From an uncultured Phycisphaerae bacterium (GTDB taxonomy: Bacteria > Planctomycetota > Phycisphaerae > UBA1845 > Fen-1342), in NCBI GenBank assembly GCA_937928595.1, contig CALGJV010000011.1, positions 124,001-188,000 on the forward strand: a stretch of 64,000 nt of DNA, written 5' to 3'. Below, piece after piece: positions 34,688-43,753 of this stretch. The notes under the pieces are model-generated. The model did not search any database and had not been told where the DNA came from. It saw only the letters and a list, made by a program, of their open reading frames with translations. Each line of letters starts with the position of its first letter. The stretch's first letter is position 1. Made by a program: the position numbers and the translations under genes.

Positions 34688-35407
34688 GTGGATGGTCTGA
34701 TCAACCTGTTCAAGCCGGTCGGCATCACCAGCGCCCGAGCGCTGGATGCGGTTCGCCGGGCGACCGGACAGCGGAAGAGCGGGCACGCCGGCACCCTGGA
34801 CCCGCTCGCGGACGGCGTGCTGGTGATCTGCCTCGGGCGGGGCACCAAGCTGGTCGAGCGCGTGATGGGCCTCCCAAAAACTTATCGGGCCGTGGCCCGG
34901 TTGGATGTGACCAGCGCGAGCCTCGACGCCGAGACGTCGCTCGAGCCGGTGCCCGTGGCCGCTGTCCCGGACGCTGCGGCCGTGCTGGCGGCACTGGCCC
35001 GGTTCCGCGGAACCGTGATGCAGGTGCCGCCGGCGGTCAGTGCCCTCAAGATCGGCGGGCGTCCGGCGTACCGGCTGGCCCGGGCTGGCCGACCGCCGGC
35101 GCTCGAGGCGCGGCCGGTGCGGATCGACGCGCTGGAACTGCGGCGCTACGCGTGGCCGGAGGTGGAGTTCGACATCCGCTGCGGACGGGGGACGTATGTT
35201 CGGGCTCTGGTGCGGGACATCGGGGCGGCGTTGGGGGCGGGCGGGTGCCTGACGGGCCTGCGGCGGCTGGGGGTGGGGCCGTTCACGAGCGAGGACGCCT
35301 GGACGGTGGAGCGGCTGGCCGCGGCGACACCCGCGGAGTACCTGGTGCCGCTGGAGCGCGCGCAAGCCATGTTGCAGGCGTCGCTTGCGGACGGCGGGGC
35401 GACGTGA
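34688..35407 (+). CDS. truB: tRNA pseudouridine(55) synthase
   Basis: 239 residues. TruB converts U55 to pseudouridine in the T loop of tRNAs. Landmarks are LFKPVGITS near residue 7, GHAGTLDPLADGVLVICLG near 32 with the catalytic Asp, KTYRAVARLD near 64, VPPAVSALKIGG near 112 (Tyr-like loop) and CGRGTYVRALVRDIG near 164. It is short at the C terminus, lacking a PUA domain, as in many bacteria. The GTG at 34688 is the only close start. Divergent from DUF192 by 58 bases; followed by a promoter and a small membrane gene. No rbfA or infB neighbour, unlike the usual cluster. Confidence 0.95.
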   Translation: MDGLINLFKPVGITSARALDAVRRATGQRKSGHAGTLDPLADGVLVICLGRGTKLVERVMGLPKTYRAVARLDVTSASLDAETSLEPVPVAAVPDAAAVLAALARFRGTVMQVPPAVSALKIGGRPAYRLARAGRPPALEARPVRIDALELRRYAWPEVEFDIRCGRGTYVRALVRDIGAALGAGGCLTGLRRLGVGPFTSEDAWTVERLAAATPAEYLVPLERAQAMLQASLADGGAT

Positions 35408-35484
35408 GGGTCGGCGGCGATGCGGCAGACGGCGCGTTGTCGGTCGACGCGGGGTTTGGGCGTGGCGATTTCCGAAACGCTGAC

Positions 35485-35513
35485 TTCACAGCGTCCAAAT
35501 GCAAAACTAACAT
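35485..35513 (+). promoter_or_regulatory. sigma70-like promoter TTCACA-N17-TAACAT
   Basis: TTCACA (35485-35490) and TAACAT (35508-35513) are 17 bases apart in a locally AT-rich stretch after truB. It should drive the small membrane gene at 35595 and the prepilin-like gene after it. Confidence 0.6.
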
Positions 35514-35594
35514 TCGGGCGTCATCCTTCGGACCCGAGAGGGTGCGGCGGATGGCCGAGGGCTGCTGGCGCGCGCGGGTCCGGCGACTTCGGTC

Positions 35595-35960
35595 ATGTGG
35601 CTTCTGGGCGGATGGATGGCCGGTGTGCTGACCAGTCGATCCGGCAAGGTTCTGCTCGCGAGCGTGCTGCTCCTCGGCGCGGGTGTGCTGGCGTACTGGA
35701 ATCTCAGTCGGCAGCCGATCAGCAGCCGCGTGAACTTCGTGTGTGTCGCGACCGGGCAAGTGTTCGCGTTGGATCGCAAGGAGATCGTGGTTTATCCCGT
35801 GCGAAACCCGAAGACCGGGGAGGACACGCTGCTGCCGTGCGTCAAGGACGCGGACGGGGTGGTGCGGGTGAGCGCGAGATACGGAGCGCTGCTCCGTGAA
35901 ATGGGAGCGAAGAACCGGTATGTGGACCCTGAGACCTTCGTCGTCCGGCCGCCGCCGTAG
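35595..35960 (+). CDS. small single-pass membrane protein
   Basis: 121 residues. One N-terminal membrane segment ([17 protein letters not shown], about 19-35) is followed by a soluble, probably extracytoplasmic domain with [25 protein letters not shown]. The two cysteines (FVCVATG and LLPCVKD) might bind metal or pair. No family recognised. It overlaps the following prepilin-like gene by up to 65 bases, so the two are coupled and likely act together. The start follows GTCATG with only weak ribosome binding. Confidence 0.65.
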   Translation: MWLLGGWMAGVLTSRSGKVLLASVLLLGAGVLAYWNLSRQPISSRVNFVCVATGQVFALDRKEIVVYPVRNPKTGEDTLLPCVKDADGVVRVSARYGALLREMGAKNRYVDPETFVVRPPP

Positions 35961-37044
35961 TCCGGGCGATCACTTCGCGTTCACCCTGATCGAGCTGCTG
36001 GTGGTCGTCGCGATCATCGCGATGCTGATTTCGATCTTGCTGCCGAGCCTGAGCTCGGCGCGGGAGCAGGCGCGGGCGGTCGTCTGCGGGCAGAACTTGC
36101 GGCAACTCGGCACCGGGATGCAGACGTACGTGGCCGAGAACAACGATCATTACCCGGGGCTGAACACGAGCGGCGTGTGGCTGGAGGCCCAGCGGCTGCG
36201 GTGGGCGAGCAACCTGGGGTCGATCAACCGTGCGGGAATGCCGGTACAGACGTTTGACTGGATGACGCCGTCGCTGGTGGGCTCGGGCGAGCTGCCCGCG
36301 TCGCGGGTGGAGCGGTACAAGTTCCTGTTGGAGAAGTTCCGCTGCCCGACGCAGACGCTGACCTCGGCGGTTTATCCGGAGGGCGGCACGCCTCCGGAGG
36401 GCTTGGCGGCATTCGAGAACCTCAAGCCGTGGCCGACTGTCAGCTACTTGTCGCCCGTGTATTTCCATTACGTCGGTCAGCGGCAGAGGACCCGTGTGTT
36501 GGGGCGGATGGAGCATGCGACCGCCAACGTGAGCATCTTTGCGAAAGCAGCGCCCCCGTCCTGGAATGTCGTCGTCGACGACTTTTTGCCGCAGATCACG
36601 CGAATCGGGACGCCGGCGCGGAAGGTTTTCGCCGCGGACGGCACGCGGTATCTGGACACCGCCCTGACGCTCGACTTCGACCCGAATCCCGGGCCGACGT
36701 ACTACGGCTCGTTCTGCGCGGCCGGCGGGTACTGGAGCGGCTGTACCGCGTTCGGGGTCCGGCAGGGTACGCAGAACTGGAGCGGCCAGAGCGTCGCGGC
36801 CGGCTCGCCGGCGGGCGGCGAGAACATGGCGGTGAGCTACCGGCACGGCCGGCAGCGGGGCGTGTCGTCCGGCGCGTGCCGTGACAACAGGGGCACGATC
36901 AACGCGATGTTCTTCGACGGACACGTGGAACGACTGACCGACCGCCCGTCGCGCGAGGCGCACCTGTGGTACCCGTCCGGGGCCGTGGTGAGAACGCCCG
37001 GCGAAGGCATGGTAAGCCTGCCGCAGGACGCGGTGATTCCCTGA
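35920..37044 (+). CDS. prepilin-like protein, second copy
   Basis: 374 residues. A short basic leader, then [33 protein letters not shown]: type IV prepilin signal with Ala just before the F, again not Gly. The C-terminal block [10 protein letters not shown] matches the H-X9-DG tail, but Asn replaces the His nine residues ahead. The region between has five cysteines and no other motif. Start at ATG 35920 (GTG 35896 also in frame). Co-transcribed with the overlapping small membrane protein. Family expanded in planctomycetes; function unknown. Confidence 0.82.
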   Translation: MWTLRPSSSGRRRSPGDHFAFTLIELLVVVAIIAMLISILLPSLSSAREQARAVVCGQNLRQLGTGMQTYVAENNDHYPGLNTSGVWLEAQRLRWASNLGSINRAGMPVQTFDWMTPSLVGSGELPASRVERYKFLLEKFRCPTQTLTSAVYPEGGTPPEGLAAFENLKPWPTVSYLSPVYFHYVGQRQRTRVLGRMEHATANVSIFAKAAPPSWNVVVDDFLPQITRIGTPARKVFAADGTRYLDTALTLDFDPNPGPTYYGSFCAAGGYWSGCTAFGVRQGTQNWSGQSVAAGSPAGGENMAVSYRHGRQRGVSSGACRDNRGTINAMFFDGHVERLTDRPSREAHLWYPSGAVVRTPGEGMVSLPQDAVIP

Positions 37045-37301
37045 CCTTGCGGCAGGGGTGCTGGAGAGCCGCGGCGTTGTACGAGCCGCGGCGGTAGTGG
37101 GAAGTGAAGCAGGCGATCCCGGGACGGCCCGCCGCCGGCAGGCGGTTCGGCCGGGCGGTTCCCGGAGGACCACCCTGCTCCCGAAGCGCGCGTCGTATGG
37201 CACAGTCGGCGCCGGGGCTCTCATCCCGGGCGGCCGCCGGTGCGATTGTGGTGATAGAGAGCGTGGAGCGGAAGAACCCTTAGGTGACAGGAGACTTGGG
37301 C

Positions 37302-39557
37302 ATGACGAAGAATCGGTGGTTGATGGCGGTGGCCGTGGCCGTCCTGGCCCTACCGTCGCTGGCGCAGGACAGCACGTCGACGGACCCGGCGATCGGCGAC
37401 GCCGTCTTTCCGTGGCAGGACGCGACCTCGCCGGACGGTTCGGAGCAGATCAACCGGTATGTGGTCGATCTCCAGCAGATCACGTCGAGCTGGGGAAACC
37501 GGTTCCGGGTAGCGCCGCTGGTCAAGGCGAGCAAGACGGGCTACGCGTTTCTGAACAGCCTGATCAGCGCGCAGACGATCAGCAACACGCTGCTCGATGC
37601 GCCGTTCCCGTTCAGCAGCTACAGCGTGTGGAGCGGCCCGGGCTTCGGCGTGAACAACGTCTGGAACCTGACGCCGAGCACCGTCAACACCACAGGTTTC
37701 ACGGGCAAGCAGTTCGCGACCGCCTTCGCGGAGTTCTCGACGGGCGACGAGGGCGGCGGGCAGAACGCCATCATCGGCGCGGTCGTGAACTACCGGCTGG
37801 AGGACCCGAACCGGCTGTACGTCACGCGCGTGACGGCGGCGGGCAACGCGCTGGGCGGCGGCGAGAACCGCTCGCAGTTCGGCGTGGGCTCGATCGACTC
37901 GCACGGCCAGGTTTACTTCCGCGCCGATGCCTTCAACGTGACGGGGCCCGACCCGCTGCTGCGCAACAACCTGTTCCGCGTGCGCCTCATTGATCCGGAC
38001 GGCACGGGTCCGAAAGTCGGTCGCAACAGCAACGTCGCCAACATCATCGACCTGTTCTCGGACGACGACGTGCCCGCGACGGACTGGCTTCTGGATTACA
38101 ACAATTCCGAGTCAAACACGAGCACCAACACGCCGTGCAACATTCCGCAGCAGGTCGCCGGCCGGCCGGTCCTGGTTGATACGAACTTCTCCACCAAGTA
38201 CGTGTACGAGCAGAATCCCTACCCGGCTCCGCTGACGTTTGCGCCGGGCCTCGGCGCGACGGGCCACCTCGCGACCGGCCTGTCCGACCATCGCGGCGGG
38301 GTCGGCTTCAGCCACCTGCTGCGGTGCGCGCCCGGGAGCGTCGGCACGTTCGGCATGCTGGCCAGGGCCACGTCCACGAACCAGACCACCGCGCTGGCGC
38401 TGTGGGATGTGGATGCCAACGGCAACGTGCTGAACAAGTACGCGCTGTTTGCGCCGGCTTTCTTCAGCTTCCCGAGCGGCGATACGTTCGGCACGCCGGC
38501 CCGGATCGCGGAGTTCACCAACTACCGCGGGCAGACGGCGTTCCGCGGCGGCAACGGCCCGGTGGCGGTCGGCCGCGATCAGGCCGGCCGGGGCCTCGCG
38601 GCGGCGACGATGATTGACCCGAGCGCTTTCGCCGACGCAGGTACGCGGTACATCAACCCGTACAACCTGATCGCCGTGGCGCGGTTCACCTGCGGCGGCA
38701 CGCCGCAGTGGGCGGTCGCCGCCTACATTGACCAGGTCAGCGACAACGGCACGCCGAGCCTGACGCCGACGGACCCGACCTGGCCGAACAACGTGAAGGA
38801 CGATTCGTGGGCGGGCTCCCCGATCTACGGGCCGGGCGGCGCGACGCCGATCGGCCAGTTGGCGCCGCTGTGGGCCATTCCGAACATCACGACGATCGGT
38901 CCGTCGATGTCCGCGCCGGCGATCGACTCGGTCGGCAACATCTACTTCCTCTCGGCCTACCAGCTCTTCGGCCCGCCGGTCTACTACAACACCGGCCTGT
39001 TCCGGGCCGTCTACGACCCGGCGACGTTCACCTACAAGCTCGAGCTGCTGCTGGCATACGGGCAGGTGCTCCAGGGCCGGAACTCGAACACGCCGTACCG
39101 GATCCAGTACCTGGCGATCAACGACGGCAACAGCGTGTCGTCGGGCACGCTCTGGTCGAGCAACATCATCCAGGCCGCGTTCAACGGCCAGTCGCCCGAG
39201 GGGCTGGCGACGTCCGACCCGCGGACGCTCGGCGGCCTCGTGATCCAGGCTTCGATCATCTACGACAGCAACGGTGACGGCACGTTCGACGGCACGCTGG
39301 GGGCCGACGAGCGCTACACCGTGTTGCTGTACGTCGGCGCGGACGCGGGTTCGCCGCTGTGCCCCGGTGACATGGACTGCAACGGCCAGGTCGATTTCGA
39401 CGACATCGACCGGTTCGTTGAGGCCCTGAGCTATCCCGGCGGCGCGGGCTGGCCGTATCCGTGCCCCTGGCTGAATGGCGACTGCAACGGCGACGGCAAC
39501 GTCAACTTCGACGACATTGATCCGTTCGTCGCACGGATCGGCTCGTTGTGCAACTAG
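37302..39557 (+). CDS. large secreted protein with C-terminal dockerin-like cassette
   Basis: 751 residues. Signal peptide (RWLMAVAVAVLALPSLAQ), then about 650 residues of beta-rich, Gly/Asn-rich sequence with no recognised domain. The C terminus (about 688-749) has CPGDMDCNGQVDFDDIDRFV and GDCNGDGNVNFDDIDPFVARI, two Ca-loops as in dockerins, joined by a conserved GWPYPCPWLN. AGGAG at 37289-37293 sets the ATG at 37302. The same cassette ends the convergent protein at 40367. A strong terminator follows at 39636. Surface-associated or extracellular; role unknown. Confidence 0.8.
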   Translation: MTKNRWLMAVAVAVLALPSLAQDSTSTDPAIGDAVFPWQDATSPDGSEQINRYVVDLQQITSSWGNRFRVAPLVKASKTGYAFLNSLISAQTISNTLLDAPFPFSSYSVWSGPGFGVNNVWNLTPSTVNTTGFTGKQFATAFAEFSTGDEGGGQNAIIGAVVNYRLEDPNRLYVTRVTAAGNALGGGENRSQFGVGSIDSHGQVYFRADAFNVTGPDPLLRNNLFRVRLIDPDGTGPKVGRNSNVANIIDLFSDDDVPATDWLLDYNNSESNTSTNTPCNIPQQVAGRPVLVDTNFSTKYVYEQNPYPAPLTFAPGLGATGHLATGLSDHRGGVGFSHLLRCAPGSVGTFGMLARATSTNQTTALALWDVDANGNVLNKYALFAPAFFSFPSGDTFGTPARIAEFTNYRGQTAFRGGNGPVAVGRDQAGRGLAAATMIDPSAFADAGTRYINPYNLIAVARFTCGGTPQWAVAAYIDQVSDNGTPSLTPTDPTWPNNVKDDSWAGSPIYGPGGATPIGQLAPLWAIPNITTIGPSMSAPAIDSVGNIYFLSAYQLFGPPVYYNTGLFRAVYDPATFTYKLELLLAYGQVLQGRNSNTPYRIQYLAINDGNSVSSGTLWSSNIIQAAFNGQSPEGLATSDPRTLGGLVIQASIIYDSNGDGTFDGTLGADERYTVLLYVGADAGSPLCPGDMDCNGQVDFDDIDRFVEALSYPGGAGWPYPCPWLNGDCNGDGNVNFDDIDPFVARIGSLCN
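39447..39493 (+). repeat. 47-bp arm of an inverted repeat (dockerin cassette), left copy
   Basis: Bases 39447-39493 are identical, in inverse orientation, to 40431-40477. The identity is the core of a wider region of about 190 bases that encodes the paired Ca-loops in the two convergent secreted genes. Confidence 0.85.
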
Positions 39558-39635
39558 GTCGCAGCACCGCCTGCCTGGGTTTCGCCCGCGGCGGGGCCGG
39601 TTGCTGGAGCGTGTAAGAACTTAGGTAGGTTAGTC

Positions 39636-39680
39636 CGACCGGGCCGGCGGGTATGGCACCGCCGGCCCGGTCGTCTTTTC
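39636..39680 (+). terminator. intrinsic terminator after the dockerin-bearing secreted gene
   Basis: A 15-bp perfect stem (39636-39650 with 39659-39673), eight-base loop, then TCTTTTCC. It lies 79 bases after the stop of the secreted protein at 37302-39557. Confidence 0.85.
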
Positions 39681-39738
39681 CGCACGGACGTGTTACGCTG
39701 CGCGCGGAAGGTGCCGCCGGCGGACGCGCGCCGCTCGA

Positions 39739-40164
39739 GTTACGCTCCTGCCAGCCGTCGTTGCGCTGTCGGTCCTCGCGGCGAACGATCCGCCGCCCCG
39801 CGTCGTGCGTCGGGAGCCGGCGGACGGCTCGACGGAGGTCGCCTCCCACACGCGCTTCATCCGGGGCGAGTTCGACCCGGACCTGGCCGAGGGCAGCCAC
39901 TCCTGGGTCGGCGGCGGGGACGGTTTTCCGCGCATCCGCGGCTGTGCCTACTGGGAGGGGCCGCGGGTCGCCGTCCCGCCGGTCGCGTTGCCGCCGGAGC
40001 GCGCGTACCGGCTCAGCCTCAACAGCGACCGTTTTCGCAGTTTTGCCAGCCGCGCGGGCGTGCCGCCGGCGCCGGTGACGCTGACCTTCCGCGCCGGACC
40101 GGCGGTCCCGCACGACGCGGCCACGGGCGTTGTCCGCACCGCCCGTCGCCCCAGTACCCCCGCG
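39739..40164 (+). pseudogene. remnant of an exported Ig-like (Big_5/SbsA-type) domain protein
   Basis: In one frame the sequence reads VTLLPAVVALSVLAAND (a signal peptide style) and then PPPRVVRREPADGSTEVASH, GEFDPDLAEGSHSWVGGG, PPERAYRLSLNSDRFRSF and APVTLTFRAGPA. This is close to the SbsA-Ig-like (Big_5) module common in planctomycete exported proteins. No ATG, GTG or TTG start lies upstream in frame, and the frame runs on without stop into unrelated, Arg/Pro-rich sequence that overlaps the opposite gene. A truncated or decayed gene is therefore likely; a short functional protein with an unusual start is possible. Confidence 0.45.
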
Positions 40165-40268
40165 CCGGCGGCGCACGGAGACCGCCTGCGGCGTCGTCGT
40201 CCGGAACGCCCTGTTCCGCGCATTCTACCGCGCCGCGCGCTCCCCATACGGGGACCGAGCCAAATAAG

Positions 40269-40303
40269 CGGCCGGCCGGCAGCGCACGGCTGCCGGCCGG
40301 CCG
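40269..40303 (-). terminator. long GC-rich hairpin between convergent genes
   Basis: A 14-bp perfect stem (40269-40282 with 40290-40303), seven-base loop. On the minus strand it is followed by CTTATTTGG, fitting termination of the 40367-43753 gene 64 bases past its stop. Confidence 0.7.
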
Positions 40304-40366
40304 GATGCGGAGCCGGTGGCCCCGCCGGCGGCCGTTGGGTCGCCGGCGGAACCTACCGGTCAAGAA

Positions 40367-43300
40367 CTAGTTGCAGTCCGCGCCGATGCGGGCGACGAAC
40401 GGATCGATGTCGTCGAAGTTGACGTTGCCATCGCCGTTGCAGTCGCCATTCAGCCAGGGGCACGGATACGGCCAGCCGCTGCCGCCCGGATAGCCGAGCG
40501 CCTCGACGAACAGGCCGATGTCGTCGAAGTCGACCGAGCCGTTGCAATCCATATCACCGGGGCAGAGGACGGGACCGGTGCCGACGAGCCGCAGGCGGGT
40601 CCAGCGGCGCTGATAGCCGGCGCCGAACTCCATGTAGTAGATGTCGCCGTTGGGCGCGATGGACAAACCATCGGGCTCGCCCCAGTCGTTGACGAAGTGA
40701 TCGGCGTTCGTGACGTACTCGGCCAGCACGTCGTTGATCGGAGGCGACCAGCCGGAACTGGTCGGCGGCGTGGCCTGGTACCAGAGCTCGACGCGGTCGA
40801 TCACGCGCGTCGGGTCGAACACCGAGGCGCCCTGACCGTTGTTGGTTCCGGCGATGGTCAGGTTCTGCTGCGCGACGCCGAGCACGAGATTGTACTCGTA
40901 GGTGAGCTCTCCGGCCTGCCAGGTGTTGACGGCCAGATTGGCGGTCGGCGACCAGTCGGGATCCGCGCCGGTCGCATACGCCTTCTGATTGGCCGGATTG
41001 CCCGCGCCGTCCCACTGGAACACGCCGAGAGCGCCCGCGCCGCCTGCGGCGGGCGCGGTCACGACGCCGCCGTTGTCCGTCAGGTCAACCCGCTTCTGCT
41101 GCCACTGGACCTGGATGACGTCGCCGTCATTCGGCGCCGGCAGCGAGAGGTTCGCCTGGAGGCCGACGTACTGGAAGCTGTTCCCGCCGAATGGGTTGAG
41201 CACGAGGACCTTGTTCGAGCCCTCGAGCACGATCTGTGGCGCCGGCGCGCCGGCGTCACTGGTGCTCGTCCACTTGGGGTTCGGCAACGACAGGGGGCCG
41301 ACCGGGTACGACTGGAAGTCGTCCTCGAAGACGGGCACGCCGTTGAGCAACACCTTGACGTTGTCGAAGTAAATCGGGCCGTCATCGATCTCGGCTTCGC
41401 CCGGAACGCCCGGCAGGGCCTGGGTCAGGTTCAGGGCGACGATGCGCGCGAACTGGCGGGTCGAGCCGTCCGGTGCCGGCGGATCCTGCCACGGGACCCA
41501 CCAGCGGCCGTCCTTGAACGCGGTGATCATGATGTCGTCGCCCGCGGCATTCCGCACCAGCAGGGCGTTGGTGCCGGTGAAGCCGTAGGCCGCCCACTTG
41601 CCGCCGCCCCGCAGGAGCTTGCTGCCGTCATCGGTGTAGGTGTAGACCCAGCCGTCGCTGCCGCCGGAGTGGACCTTGTTGCCCGAGAAGCTCAGCGCCA
41701 CGGCCTCGTCGTCGTAGCGCGTCTGAGCCGTCGCGTCGGCCTGGACCTGCGTCGCGGCCGGCACGCCGGTGACGGGGTTGATCCGCCACTGGGGGATGTT
41801 ACCCCAGGCGTCGGACTGCGCCCGCACGTACAGCTGACCGGTGGTCGGGCTGTACGTTACGGCGCTCAAATCTGCGAGGATGCCGTCGACGCCCCAGCTC
41901 GAGACGACGCCGCTGTCGTTGACCGTGACGCCCACGGCATCCGCCAGACCGTCGGTGTCCGAGTCGCTGCGGCCGGCGAAGCACAGGATCACCTCGTTGG
42001 TCGGGCCGCCGGTCGGAATCACGACCATGTTGCCGAAGCGGGGCTCGATGCTGCCCCACGGGACGAGGCGACCCCACAGCAGCGTCGGGACGACCGGGCC
42101 GGGGACGTCCGAGCCGACGTTGACGCAGTAGATCGCGACCGTGTCTTTCTTGCCATCGCCGGACTGATCGAACGGCTGGCCGAGGACGTAGATGCGGTTG
42201 TTGTGCAGCGCGGCGATGGTGCGCCAATTGCCGCTGGTCGGGATCGCTTCCTGGACTCCGCTGACGGGATCCCGGAGCTCCTGACGCCAGACGACCTGGC
42301 CGTTGACCTTGTTGAACGCCCACACGCTCGGCAGCGCGGCCGGGTTGGTCGAGCCGTCGTTGTTCCGCTCGCCGGTGCCGACCGTGTACACATAGCGGTC
42401 GCCCACCAGCACCGCGGTGCTGTTGATGCCGTAGCCGCCGATTTCCACCGATTCCCAGCGGAGATTGAAGTTCGGATCGACCGAGCACAGTTTCCGGTAC
42501 CACTGCACGCGGTAGCTGTTGCTGAGGTCGTCGAACACCAGTTGGCGGTCCGGGCTGCTGTCGCCCGAGAACCCGAACGGTCCGCCCTGTACCTGGGTGA
42601 TCAGCTGGAACTGGAGGTCGCCATTCGGCAGCACCAGCGGATGCTGAGCCGTGCCGAAGTTGTCGCCGTTCTTGGTCGCGAACGGACCGGCCAGATCGTC
42701 GATTGGGATCGGCGTCGGCGGCAGCGTCGTAATGTTCACGGTGTCCGTGCTCTGCAAGCCGTCGTTGTCAATCACGGCCAGGCGCAGCGTCGTGGTCGCG
42801 TTCGCTGCGACCGGCACGTCCTGCGGTGCGCTGGCGGTGGCGCCTTGCACCTTCACGGCCGGGGGGCTGCCGTCAACGGTCCAGCGGTAGAAGACGAGCG
42901 AGCCGTTGGGGTCGGTGCTGGCGGTGCCGTCCAGGTCGACAAGAGCGCCGTCGTAGGTGCTCGGCGCGTTGTTCTGGTCGGGACCGGCGTTCGCGATCGG
43001 CATGCCTGTCGGATTGGCGACCGTGATCTTGAGGTTGTCGATCCGAGTGATGTAGGTCGGGTTGCGGCCCAGCGCGCGAATCTGGATCGTGTCGATGTCA
43101 TTGGCCGGCGCGATGCCCCAGCAGTCGAGCGCATAGATCTTGCTGCCGTTGACCTCGATGTACATGAGCTGGCCGTACGTCGCGCCCGTACCCGTACCGT
43201 AGTAGTACACGTACTTGATGTGGTTCCACTGCGTCGGGTTGGGAATCAGGTTCGGCGCGCCCGCCCAGGCTCCGGCGAACGCCGCCGGCGTCCCCGACGG

Positions 43301-43753
43301 GTGCCAGGAGCCGTACCACGTGAAGCCGGTGCCGCCGACCACGTCGCTGTGCGCGCCGCACACGCCCGCCAGACCGGTGGGGCTGTCCATCAAGCGGACC
43401 CGGAAGTCGATGCCGGCGCTGCTTCCGAAGTTGACGAACTTGAAGTCGTACTCGAAGGTGATGATCTTGTCGCCGGAGCCCACCGGCACCAGGTTTGCGA
43501 TCGGCTTGAACAGACGCCACTGTCCGCCGGTGGGACCGACCACCTCGACGCATTGCGAGCCCGCGATCGACGGGCCGTTGTCGCCCGTGATCACGGTGAA
43601 CGAGCCATCTGAGGTCGAGTTCTGGTCCCAGCTATCCTGCCCGACGAGTGCCGCCGCCGTATAGGTCGGCGACTCGAACGTAACGGTCTGTGCTGCGGCC
43701 GCGCCGACACAGGCGAGCACACCGACCAGACCTAGCCACCTCAAACGATGCAT
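40367..43753 (-). CDS. very large secreted protein with PKD-like domain and dockerin-like cassette
   Basis: 1,128 residues. Signal peptide (WLGLVGVLACVGAAAAQ), a lectin-like N-terminal region (about 20-245, FEYDFKFVNFGSSAGIDFRV), a PKD-like Ig fold (NAGPDQNNAPSTYDGALVDL, DNDGLQSTDTVNITTLP, about 255-345), then a region with propeller-like repeats and a second lectin-like segment, and finally the paired Ca-loops CPGDMDCNGSVDFDDIGLFV and GDCNGDGNVNFDDIDPFVARI. Start fixed by AAAGGAGGTCGTG before the ATG at 43753. A strong promoter sits about 440 bases upstream. Function unknown; the modules suggest binding at the cell surface. Confidence 0.8.
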   Translation of the reverse strand: MHRLRWLGLVGVLACVGAAAAQTVTFESPTYTAAALVGQDSWDQNSTSDGSFTVITGDNGPSIAGSQCVEVVGPTGGQWRLFKPIANLVPVGSGDKIITFEYDFKFVNFGSSAGIDFRVRLMDSPTGLAGVCGAHSDVVGGTGFTWYGSWHPSGTPAAFAGAWAGAPNLIPNPTQWNHIKYVYYYGTGTGATYGQLMYIEVNGSKIYALDCWGIAPANDIDTIQIRALGRNPTYITRIDNLKITVANPTGMPIANAGPDQNNAPSTYDGALVDLDGTASTDPNGSLVFYRWTVDGSPPAVKVQGATASAPQDVPVAANATTTLRLAVIDNDGLQSTDTVNITTLPPTPIPIDDLAGPFATKNGDNFGTAQHPLVLPNGDLQFQLITQVQGGPFGFSGDSSPDRQLVFDDLSNSYRVQWYRKLCSVDPNFNLRWESVEIGGYGINSTAVLVGDRYVYTVGTGERNNDGSTNPAALPSVWAFNKVNGQVVWRQELRDPVSGVQEAIPTSGNWRTIAALHNNRIYVLGQPFDQSGDGKKDTVAIYCVNVGSDVPGPVVPTLLWGRLVPWGSIEPRFGNMVVIPTGGPTNEVILCFAGRSDSDTDGLADAVGVTVNDSGVVSSWGVDGILADLSAVTYSPTTGQLYVRAQSDAWGNIPQWRINPVTGVPAATQVQADATAQTRYDDEAVALSFSGNKVHSGGSDGWVYTYTDDGSKLLRGGGKWAAYGFTGTNALLVRNAAGDDIMITAFKDGRWWVPWQDPPAPDGSTRQFARIVALNLTQALPGVPGEAEIDDGPIYFDNVKVLLNGVPVFEDDFQSYPVGPLSLPNPKWTSTSDAGAPAPQIVLEGSNKVLVLNPFGGNSFQYVGLQANLSLPAPNDGDVIQVQWQQKRVDLTDNGGVVTAPAAGGAGALGVFQWDGAGNPANQKAYATGADPDWSPTANLAVNTWQAGELTYEYNLVLGVAQQNLTIAGTNNGQGASVFDPTRVIDRVELWYQATPPTSSGWSPPINDVLAEYVTNADHFVNDWGEPDGLSIAPNGDIYYMEFGAGYQRRWTRLRLVGTGPVLCPGDMDCNGSVDFDDIGLFVEALGYPGGSGWPYPCPWLNGDCNGDGNVNFDDIDPFVARIGADCN
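40431..40477 (-). repeat. 47-bp arm of an inverted repeat (dockerin cassette), right copy
   Basis: Inverted identical partner of 39447-39493, inside the last codons of the opposite-strand secreted gene. The two copies are about 940 bases apart. Confidence 0.85.

Noticed and set aside
40316-43612. 1,098-codon open frame on the plus strand over the giant secreted gene
   Set aside because: Shadow of the opposite frame, with Val/Arg/Asp-rich repeats, no ribosome site and no domain. The minus-strand gene has signal peptide, PKD-like and Ca-loop motifs.
25492-43753. Dockerin-like tails as evidence of a cellulosome
   Set aside because: No cohesin or scaffoldin in the window and the tails differ from clostridial dockerins. 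They are typical planctomycete Ca-binding ends of unknown role.
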